The notes under the pieces are model-generated. The model made no database searches. It was not told the origin of the DNA and saw only the letters and a list, made by a program, of their open reading frames with translations. Positions 59,101-64,000 of a DNA stretch of 64,000 bases are shown here, one piece after another. The stretch is from Symsagittifera roscoffensis (Eukaryota; Xenacoelomorpha; Acoela; Convolutidae), in contig NC_087062.1 of assembly GCF_963678635.1 (NCBI RefSeq), positions 81,630,751 to 81,694,750 on the forward strand. The letters are read 5' to 3'. The translations under genes were made by a program, and so were the position numbers. Within the stretch, counting starts at the first letter, position 1, and each line of letters begins with the position of its first letter.

Positions 59101-61737
59101 ATTGCAGCTAACTTTTGATTTGTTTTTCTATTGTATAAATGTTGTTTCATTGCTGCTTTAGTTTACTGTCAATAATTGATTATATTTCGAACAAAAAGTA
59201 GCGTAGAGATATTTGAAATAAAGAGTATAGAATAAATATACCTATGAGCACACACAGAACAGGGCTCTTTCCCTTCTCCAGTGTGAACTTGGTGTCTTTC
59301 AAATCTATCTCTGGCGGTAGTGTGGCTGCCAGAATTCCCACCGGCTCGGGTGTCGATTCTTCTACTTCACCGGTGGAGGGCTGGTCCGCTTCTGATTTAA
59401 TAGGCGGCAACGCATTGTATGGGTTCAATGATGAACTGGCTGAAAATAAAATACTCATTTTGAGAATATTTTAAAAAATTCCTCAAAATAGCTAGAAATT
59501 CATATTTTGATATCCGTTTATTTTGACTTCTTCGGGTTTGACTTGTTCAAAATCGACTTCTTCGGATATCAGCCATTAAATTTTTTCAAAGTAATCGACG
59601 GAACAACTTCCAGTAAAAAAAATTAAGTTAATTTGATACATTATCTGTTGAAGGACTTAATCCGAGAGGAAATTTCACCAAAAATATGAAACTTTCCCAA
59701 TGTTCAAAAAAAATTTTCGAAATCAGTTTCATTTGAACCAGGAGTCAGCTCCTCAATTTTGGTGGCCAAACTTTCAAAAGTGTCCATCTTTTCATACTCA
59801 TTTTATTTTACTATCAATTCAGCAACCCGAACAACCTAACGGCTTTGGCGCCAATGTACACTAGTTTTGAGGAAAGAGTGCGCGCCGAAATAACGTAAGA
59901 ACAAAAAATTCAAAAGGCTGACTTTAAAAAAAGTTTGAAAAATTGTCAACCTTTTTAAATTGACATTTGGCTGCATTGAGCAATTTAAAAAATTTTGTCC
60001 TCGTACAACTTCGTAAAATCGATAAAACTGCTGTTTATGAAGGAAAAATTGCTAGTGGTTTTTAAACGGTAGACGAGCTAAATTTACCTTGAGTATTTTC
60101 AGCTTTCTTTTCTTCAGTTTGCTCCTCTTCTTTTTGAGTGATGAACGATTGCTCCCTTTGTGGGTCACGTGGCGAAATGGGGGGCAGAGGGTCCTTCTTC
60201 AGGGCAAAAGAGTCCCAAGTCAGCTTCTCTGGTCCCATCACTTTCGACTTACTGATGCATTCTTCCAAAAACTCAAGTGGGTTTGCTGGGCGGGCGTACA
60301 TAAGTCCAGTCATCATGCTCTGATAATAGTTTAATGAAACAAGAAGGCTCTTTTCCAGTTTCCTATACCTCCCCCCATTGTGAATTTACAACGTGAAATT
60401 TCTTGAAAGTTTTTATATGGCAATTTTCATGAAAAAAAAGTTGTAAAAAATTGTTCACTTGTTCACGTTCACACGTTTTATTGCAGTTTAGAACATATCA
60501 AGTTCATTTAAAATAGGCTTTCATAAATCTAATTTCAGAAAAAATCACATGGGGTACGGGAAAAAAGCCAACAAGCAGGTGGTTTAGTCAAAAATTAGGT
60601 CCACCTCGTAAAGCATCAATCTAATTACCTAGTTATTAACTCATAAAATTTTCCTAAATATCAAAAAAATTACAAACTCTAACAAAAAGTTAATGCAAAA
60701 GCAACAGTTCCATAGTTTTCCAGCTTTTGCAAATAAATAAAAAAAACTCCGTTTTTTGTAAAAATTATTTTGAACATTGTTAAAATTATTAAAACATTCA
60801 ACATAAGAAACCCAAACTCTGCTCGTCGGAAGCAATTTGGTATTTCTGATCTATAAAAATAATGTAAAATTTTGCCCATGACATTGAATTGTAAAACAAT
60901 ATGTTTGTTTTTATTCATTTTTTTCCAAAGACAAAAAATCATTGCAAATACCTCAAGAAAAATTGGATTTTTTTGTTTTCTCCTCCAGATGTGATACATT
61001 ACTAATAAAATTTAGAACAGGGTGTTCGATTGTTAAAGTAATTGGGCCCGGAAAAAGAGCCGAAGAAGTGACATGTAAATTAAAAAGGCTAAGCATATTT
61101 GGCTCTTTTCCAGTCCCCCCCTTTGGTTTTTTCCAAAGATCAATACAAGAGCCTATTAAAAACGTCCTATGGTTTTCTTAAGTGGGCTCTTTTCCAGTTT
61201 AATCCCCCCTTTCAAATTCAATACTGAAAAGTCTATTTAACATTGTCATAATGCAAGGAAATTTGGCGTGGTGAACAAATCGACAATTCTGAACAGATTT
61301 GTTCTGCATACTTCACAGCGTAACATCACGCATTTAGCCGTAATAACACGTAAAACAAACATAAAACTCGGTATTTTGAAAGGGGGGAACTGGAAAAGAG
61401 CCCTTAAATGCAGTAAAACGTCTCAGCGTGTACAAGTAAACAAATAATTTTTACATTTCTTAAATGTAGATTGCCGTATGAGCAATTTTTAAACCACTTT
61501 ATGTTGTAACTTTACAAGGGGCGGGGAAACTGCAAAAGAGCCGCATATTTGGTCGAATACCTAACCTTAAAAAACCACTCGTTACACCAGAAAATTGATG
61601 CTTTCTGTGAGGTGGGGGGGGGGGGGTGTTGGAAATGAGATGAAAGATTTTGTTACCTCGAAAAGTTGTGGAATTTCTTTTTCTGCCATATAACTCTTGG
61701 CTTCAGAGTCAGTTGTCAAAGATTTTTGCGGGTCCAT
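31911..61737 (-). CDS. Multi-domain adenylate kinase, AK5-like; 21-exon model, 1400 aa
   Basis: Adenylate kinase interconverts 2 ADP with ATP and AMP; multi-domain forms serve cilia and sperm flagella. I joined 21 exons by GT-AG sites; every junction keeps phase and the total is 4203 nt. Layout: docking segment (residues ~10-60), degenerate AK-like domain 1 (~160-320), degenerate domain 2 (~395-555), linker, canonical domains 3 (~600-803), 4 (~803-1005), 5 (~1005-1208) and 6 (~1208-1400). The N-terminus (EIPQLFE, then GLM...P..P.EFLE.C) matches the start of vertebrate AK5. Sea urchin sperm flagella are known to use an adenylate kinase with three tandem catalytic domains. The least certain junction is the 12.3-kb intron before domain 6. 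Confidence 0.85.
32765..33045 (-). CDS. Kinase exon 20: P-loop and core of domain 6
   Basis: Phase 1 in, phase 0 out (ACG|GTAAGA). Intact [27 protein letters not shown] and [13 protein letters not shown]. More GC-rich at third positions than exons 13-18. Confidence 0.95.
33467..33505 (-). CDS. Kinase exon 19: first strand of catalytic domain 6, or start of a separate AK1-like gene
   Basis: Acceptor TTTCAG|AA, then ATG (33501-33503) and ten more codons ending FFIVG at donor GTGG|GTGAGA. As exon 19 the phase fits exon 18 exactly. If transcription starts nearby instead, exons 19-21 alone encode a complete 192-aa AK1-type enzyme. Confidence 0.85.
34072..34083 (+). repeat. Possible tRNA B-box (SINE fragment)
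   Basis: GGATTCGAGTCC matches a tRNA B box in a local GC-rich patch; the A box is not convincing. Confidence 0.25.
34941..35028. repeat. Tandem duplication, 49-bp period
   Basis: 'ccgggccccccttacaaaaa' followed by 'acatagatctttgaccaaa' occurs at 34941 and 34990 without visible differences. Confidence 0.85.
37540..38062 (+). repeat. R1 dispersed repeat, diverged copy in intron 18
   Basis: Aligns with the reference R1 over its whole length but with many changes ('gctaacgcggattgaatctc', 'accacccgagcacaaatatt'), so it is older than the copies at 29787 and 52803. Confidence 0.65.
39357..39543. mobile_element. 187-bp MITE with ~31-bp terminal inverted repeats
   Basis: Left end ggtgactggcaaataagacg continuing acag; right end ctgtcgtcttatttacctag continuing cacc. 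The arms pair over about 31 bp with a perfect core aaataagacgacag. No ORF; no clear target duplication. Confidence 0.65.
40670..41330. repeat. R4 repeat copy
   Basis: Diverged relative of 26000-26710 and 63070-64000, recognised by 'aatctagaggta.ttgtttgat' at the left and 'tcgattgaaccctttatttcag' further right. Confidence 0.45.
43866..43925. repeat. Interspersed triplicate 'cccaaatggcata'
   Basis: Three copies of the word within 60 bp, with unrelated spacers. Confidence 0.7.
45833..46088 (-). CDS. Kinase exon 18: C-terminal part of catalytic domain 5
   Basis: Phase 0 in, phase 1 out (donor ATTG|GTGAGA). Intact lid. Because it ends in a good donor rather than a stop, at least one more exon must follow. 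Confidence 0.9.
46352..46704 (-). CDS. Kinase exon 17: N-terminal part of catalytic domain 5
   Basis: Phase 1 in, phase 0 out (AAG|GTCAAC, a weak donor placed by alignment with exons 13 and 15). Intact P-loop and [11 protein letters not shown]. Confidence 0.9.
46782..47037 (-). CDS. Kinase exon 16: C-terminal part of catalytic domain 4
   Basis: Phase 0 in, phase 1 out (donor AAAT|GTTAGT). Same length (256 nt) and almost the same protein as exons 14 and 18. Confidence 0.95.
47427..47776 (-). CDS. Kinase exon 15: N-terminal part of catalytic domain 4
   Basis: Phase 1 in, phase 0 out (AAG|GTACTT). Nearly the same protein as exon 13 with an intact P-loop; intron position identical. Confidence 0.95.
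47909..48164 (-). CDS. Kinase exon 14: C-terminal part of catalytic domain 3
   Basis: Phase 0 in, phase 1 out (AGGC|GTAAGA). Carries the [12 protein letters not shown] helix and the lid [11 protein letters not shown] with its arginines, so the domain should be active. Confidence 0.95.
48465..48817 (-). CDS. Kinase exon 13: N-terminal part of catalytic domain 3
   Basis: Phase 1 in, phase 0 out (donor GTG|GTGAGT). Intact P-loop [11 protein letters not shown], then [16 protein letters not shown] and [13 protein letters not shown], all signature adenylate kinase motifs. Confidence 0.95.
48818..51229 (-). other. Kinase intron 12
   Basis: 2.4 kb, AT-rich. Holds a tRNA-like sequence at 50778-50831, a hAT-MITE-related fragment around 51010-51200, and two diverged 'cacagaggcgaagc' words at 49066 and 49165. 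No coding sequence seen. Confidence 0.6.
50778..50831 (-). repeat. tRNA-derived (SINE-like) sequence in intron 12
   Basis: On the - strand a B box GGTTCGATTCC (50778-50788) lies downstream of an A-box-like TGACCTATTGGTAAC (50817-50831). Spacing fits a tRNA. Flanking 'aagccgacaa' words are shared with the copy near 56390, which suggests one SINE family. Confidence 0.5.
51230..51295 (-). CDS. Kinase exon 12: linker
   Basis: Phase 1 both ends (acceptor TTTCAG|AC, donor TGCAG|GTAAAT). Short helix-like linker [16 protein letters not shown] before the catalytic array. Confidence 0.75.
51381..51447 (-). CDS. Kinase exon 11: linker
   Basis: Phase 0 in, phase 1 out (donor CTAA|GTAAGC). Closes domain 2 ([20 protein letters not shown]). 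Confidence 0.75.
51745..51918 (-). CDS. Kinase exon 10: C-terminal half of domain 2
   Basis: 58 codons, phase 0 both ends. Begins [14 protein letters not shown], parallel to exon 6. The lid arginines are absent here too. Confidence 0.85.
52068..52236. mobile_element. Short hAT-type MITE relative
   Basis: Ends cagtggcggattc and gatccgcctcag resemble the termini of the element at 58658, and an internal 'agtgctttgggaga.ctcgga' block is shared. 169 bp; no target duplication visible. Confidence 0.5.
52803..53345 (+). repeat. R1 dispersed repeat, near full-length copy in intron 9
   Basis: Same head (caagactgctcgtatcaggg), middle palindromes and tail (ttactttcgttactaaagta) as the copy at 29787. 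It is antisense to the kinase gene. Confidence 0.75.
54120..54233 (-). CDS. Kinase exon 9: core of domain 2
   Basis: 38 codons, phase 0 both ends (donor GTG|GTCAGT). Contains [18 protein letters not shown]; the usual IDG(F/Y)PR is changed to LEGFPR. Confidence 0.85.
54625..54788 (-). CDS. Kinase exon 8: destroyed P-loop of domain 2
   Basis: Phase 1 in, phase 0 out (donor CAT|GTTAGT). Where the P-loop should be, the sequence is [11 protein letters not shown]: no Gly and no Lys. The NMP-binding helix region remains recognisable ([20 protein letters not shown]). Confidence 0.8.
55092..55350 (-). CDS. Kinase exon 7: end of domain 1, acidic linker, first strand of domain 2
   Basis: Phase 0 in, phase 1 out (donor ATAT|GTGAGT). 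After [16 protein letters not shown] there is a ~40-residue Glu/Ala/Val-rich linker, then the strand TAFVCLI that leads to the second P-loop position. Confidence 0.85.
55351..57051 (-). other. Kinase intron 6
   Basis: 1.7 kb, AT-rich; besides the tRNA-like sequence I see no feature. Confidence 0.6.
56479..56529 (-). repeat. tRNA-derived (SINE-like) sequence in intron 6
   Basis: On the - strand a B-box-like GGTTTGAGTCC (56479-56489) follows an A-box-like TCATGCAGAGGTAAC (56515-56529) at tRNA-like spacing. No intact cloverleaf was traced, so I read it as a SINE head or tRNA pseudogene. Confidence 0.45.
57052..57216 (-). CDS. Kinase exon 6: C-terminal half of domain 1
   Basis: 55 codons, phase 0 at both ends. 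Begins [12 protein letters not shown]. The lid region lacks the arginines found in the catalytic domains ([11 protein letters not shown]), so catalysis is unlikely. Confidence 0.85.
57951..58064 (-). CDS. Kinase exon 5: core of domain 1
   Basis: 38 codons, phase 0 at both ends. Contains [10 protein letters not shown], the conserved adenylate kinase motif that contacts AMP, followed by SLFEEQ. Confidence 0.85.
58371..58534 (-). CDS. Kinase exon 4: altered P-loop of domain 1
   Basis: Phase 1 in, phase 0 out (donor GAT|GTAAGT). The P-loop reads [10 protein letters not shown] where catalytic domains have [10 protein letters not shown]: the GxxxxGK frame is kept but the residue after Lys is Glu. 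Then the NMP-binding part ([19 protein letters not shown]). Confidence 0.85.
58658..59027. mobile_element. Complete hAT-type MITE, 370 bp, with 8-bp target duplication
   Basis: Terminal inverted repeats caggggcggatttagg (58658-58673) and cctaaatccgccccag (59012-59027) differ at one position. They are flanked by perfect 8-bp direct repeats tcattgac (58650-58657 and 59028-59035), the target-site length of hAT transposons. It has no ORF and sits in intron 3 of the kinase gene. It begins with a run of ten G after ~58680. Confidence 0.9.
59242..59439 (-). CDS. Kinase exon 3: linker and first strand of degenerate domain 1
   Basis: Phase 1 in and out (acceptor TTTTCAG|CC, donor ATAG|GTATAT). The linker is Glu/Pro/Thr rich; the exon ends with the hydrophobic strand VLCVLI that leads into the P-loop. 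Confidence 0.85.
60088..60319 (-). CDS. Kinase exon 2: docking segment and acidic linker
   Basis: Phase 0 in, phase 1 out (donor CAAG|GTAAAT). Begins [20 protein letters not shown], completing the docking segment, then a Pro-rich and a Glu/Lys-rich stretch. Confidence 0.85.
60320..61656 (-). other. Kinase intron 1, repeat-filled
   Basis: Contains the TTAA-flanked MITE at 61178-61407 and fragments with the same 'ggctcttttccagt' end near 60349, 61101 and 61525, plus a run of 13 G at 61614-61626. No coding sequence seen. Confidence 0.6.
61178..61407. mobile_element. TTAA-flanked MITE in intron 1
   Basis: Left end ggctcttttccagtttaatc then cccccctttcaaa; right end tttgaaaggggggaactgg then aaaagagccc. 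Both are bordered by TTAA (61178-61181 and 61404-61407), as for piggyBac-type insertion. Its right half recurs at ~62500-62665. Confidence 0.6.
61657..61737 (-). CDS. Kinase exon 1: start codon and docking segment
   Basis: 27 codons from ATG (61735-61737, context aaaaATGG) to donor GAG|GTAACA. The end reads [11 protein letters not shown], the RIIa/Dpy-30-like helix found at the N-terminus of AK5-type proteins. Just upstream a pyrimidine-rich stretch ends in AG five bases before the ATG, so a 5' UTR intron or trans-splice site is possible. Confidence 0.8.
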
Positions 61738-61819
61738 TTTTGCTATTGATTGAGAGAAATGTTAATAATTCGTAACTAAATTGAATATTGATAAAACCCT
61801 AATACAAGTTTTGTGCAAA

Positions 61820-61862
61820 ATGGCAAATCACTACAAATATGGCGCCGATCAAAAAATATTAG
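61820..61862 (+). CDS. Candidate first exon of a divergent gene
   Basis: ATG in context caaaATGG, 14 codons (MANHYKYGADQKIL..) and then a donor G|GTGAGG at 61863. It starts 82 bp from the kinase ATG on the opposite strand, the layout of a bidirectional promoter. No downstream exon was found in the remaining 2 kb, so support is weak. Confidence 0.25.
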
Positions 61863-61888
61863 GTGAGGTGTTTTACTTCTGAAAATGC

Positions 61889-62155
61889 ATGTATCACTTA
61901 GTCGTCACAATAATAATCAAAGAATTTGAGTATCACGCATTCAAAAATCAACAAAATATATATGAAGTTTTGATTCATGCGTTTGCTATCATGGTACTAC
62001 CAAAACGCGAAAACGTTGTTGTTTTATACGGCATTTTTAAGGCACGTGCAACAAAAGCACATAAATATTCTCAATATAATGGTGAAAATTTGAAGGAAAA
62101 TTTGAACAAACAAAGCTTGAAGCTCAGTTACGATACGCATTTTAGAATTAAATGA
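61889..62155 (+). CDS. Hypothetical 88-aa ORF followed by AATAAA
   Basis: ATG-started ORF with mixed composition; AATAAA lies 3 bases after its TGA (62158-62163). It overlaps what would be the first intron of the candidate divergent exon. Could be a small gene or chance. Confidence 0.2.
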   Translation: MYHLVVTIIIKEFEYHAFKNQQNIYEVLIHAFAIMVLPKRENVVVLYGIFKARATKAHKYSQYNGENLKENLNKQSLKLSYDTHFRIK

Positions 62156-64000
62156 TCAATAAAAAGAGATTTTTGTATCGTTTTTTATAATTTACAACTC
62201 TCCCTGAGTTTCGTTGTTTAAAGTGTTCTAATAAACATGTTATGATTAATGATGACAGCGGCCTGCGGAAAAACTCAGCCATGCGTAATATACCAGGCCA
62301 TTATCGGGGTGTGGCTAAAACAAGTTCGTTTAGAAGATCCGCCGCAGCAGCCCCTATCCTTTCGGAAACTCCACCCCTAATCAATTTTTCGCAAGTTTTT
62401 TTTCGCAATTTAAACATCTAAGCAAGTTTTTGTAGGTACAAGACGTGATACTCTCACTTTTCTACTTTGATCATCTTTGAATTTTAATTTCGAAAAACAA
62501 CTTAAGCGTTTTCATATTGCAATAAAACTTGGTATGATGAATAAACCACTATTTGTGAACCTTTTTGCTCTTCATACTTTACATCGTAACATCACCTATT
62601 TAGCATAATAACACGTAAAACAAAAACAAAGACATTTTGAAAAAAGGAAGAAACGGAAAAGTGCCGTGATACTTAAACCGTGGTAATTAGGAAACTTCTG
62701 GAAAGCTTACAACCTTTTTCACATTTTCTTCAGCTGCATAACCTATGTATCAACCCGTTTTGGATGCAAGATGCATAAAGTGACAAATAGTAACGAGTAT
62801 ACCATTGAAAAGAGCATTAACTTAAAAACTAGTTTCAAAATGGCGGTGGCTGAGGCGTTTCAACCAAAAGGTCGGTCGTTTGAGACCCGGTATCTTTTAT
62901 TCGGGTGTTTTAGTCTGTTGCTTTTCACGCAAAATCAGGTACCAAAAACAACACAGAGGCGAAGCAGAGCTTCTCACAACTTCAGATAAAACACAAACAT
63001 AAAAAAACGTAAGAAAAAAATTGAAAGTTTTGCCAAAAAATAAGTTGAACCAAAATTGTTGTGTGTCTCGATAAAAGATCACTAGCAGCCTAGCTAAAAC
63101 TGGAGGTGGCTGTTTGATATTTTTGGATTTTTCTAATTTGATGTAAGATGAAATATAAATTTTCAAAATTGTACTGTTTGCGGGAAATGTCACAAACAAT
63201 TCCCGCAAACGGTTTTTTTGATTGAATCTTTCATCTCAGATTTCATAAGTTAGTTTTTTTTTTTTTAAAATAAAAAAAAAATTGATAAAAATAGAATTTC
63301 CCGCTAACCATAGCTTTTTCTGTTACAAAATTTTGGGCGGACTCTTTTATGAAGTAATTTGCACGGAACCTGTAATTTAAATTAACTCAGAAGTTCAGAT
63401 TTGGAGGGGTTTTTGAGGAAAGTTGAGTAGTTTTAAAAAACGGTAAAAAACCAGATGTTGAGTTTTCCGAGGGCCACAAGTTTTGTTTTAGAAAAAAGTG
63501 AAGTTTTACAAGTTTTTTGCAGGGAAGCCTCTCACAATCCACTCGCTCTATTGAACCCAAAGTTTTTAATTTGGAAGGGTAGTTTTCGAGAGAAGTAAAA
63601 AACCAACAAAAAAATCTAAAAGTTTGTTTTTCCAAGGGCTATAATTTTTTGTCTAAAAAAATTAGGGCGTAGCAGCATATGCAAGGGAGTTTCGCAAAAG
63701 TAATTTTGAAATAAACCAAAAATTTCAGATATGGGCGTGTTTTTTTTCCAACTGTTTGTTGGGTTTAACCCAAACTCTTAGATTTTAGAAAGTAACTTTG
63801 AGAAAAGTCAAAACTGGCCAAAAATTTTTCGAAAAATCAAATATTTGACTAATCCGAAGGACATATTTCTTTATGGAAGGAGCTGGGCGTAGCTACTCAC
63901 TTACGCAGAAGAACTTTCAACAACCCGTTCTATCCATTGAATCAAAAGTTTTGGGTTTGAGAGGGTAGTTATTGGGAAAATGAAAAAATCCAAAAACTTG
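62156..64000. other. Upstream flank: MITE fragment and R4 repeat
   Basis: 62500-62665 matches the right half of the TTAA MITE. 62910-62955 carries 'cacgcaaaatcaggtacc', also seen (diverged) at 57580 and inverted at 25750. 63070-64000 is an R4 copy with three or more internal units containing 'ttgaaccca.a.ttt' and 'gggcgtagc'. No gene seen. Confidence 0.5.

Noticed and set aside
1-64000. CRISPR arrays, bacterial operons or ribosome binding sites
   Set aside because: Spliced exons, long introns and retroelements show eukaryotic nuclear DNA; no regularly spaced repeats of CRISPR type were seen.

Overview
The window is animal (metazoan) nuclear DNA. It is AT-rich, carries many dispersed repeats, and has a spliced gene with long introns and canonical GT-AG sites. 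I cannot name the species. The only host gene is a multi-domain adenylate kinase of the AK5 / sperm-flagellar type, which fits an invertebrate with motile cilia or sperm flagella, but that is an inference.

Positions 1 to about 18,400 are occupied by one very large Ty3/gypsy-like LTR retroelement on the + strand; its left edge lies outside the window. In order it holds: a leader; two unknown ORFs upstream of gag (1057-1494, 1499-2647); a gag-protease-RT ORF (2918-7060); RNase H (7056-7925); integrase (7870-9753); three overlapping tiny hydrophobic ORFs (10346-10739); a long frame without an ATG that holds one stop codon (10770-11903); an envelope-like glycoprotein (11891-14509); and a further unknown 3' gene split over two frames (14506-15081 and 14966-16315). 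A 77-nt intron-like sequence begins three bases after the last stop codon. Pol and the 3' gene are broken, and every break moves to the +1 frame, so this copy is either damaged, contains indel errors, or uses +1 frameshifting.

Positions 18,400-31,900 are gene-poor and repeat-rich. They contain a dispersed repeat family (called R1 here), a 329-bp near-perfect fold-back hairpin, an element with terminal inverted repeats, and the 3' remnant of a second LTR element that ends just short of the kinase gene stop codon.

Positions 31,911-61,737 on the - strand hold one gene that I could assemble into 21 exons. All splice junctions keep phase and the coding length is 4203 nt (1400 aa). The predicted protein has an N-terminal RIIa/Dpy-30-like docking segment, two degenerate adenylate-kinase-like domains, a linker, three nearly identical canonical adenylate kinase domains in tandem, and a sixth canonical domain after a 12.3-kb intron. 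That last domain could instead be a separate AK1-like gene with its own ATG. Introns contain an intact-looking hAT-type MITE with an 8-bp target duplication, a TTAA-flanked MITE, R1 copies and tRNA-derived SINE-like sequences.

Positions 61,738-64,000 are the upstream flank. They contain a weak candidate for a divergently transcribed first exon 82 bp from the kinase start codon, and more repeats.
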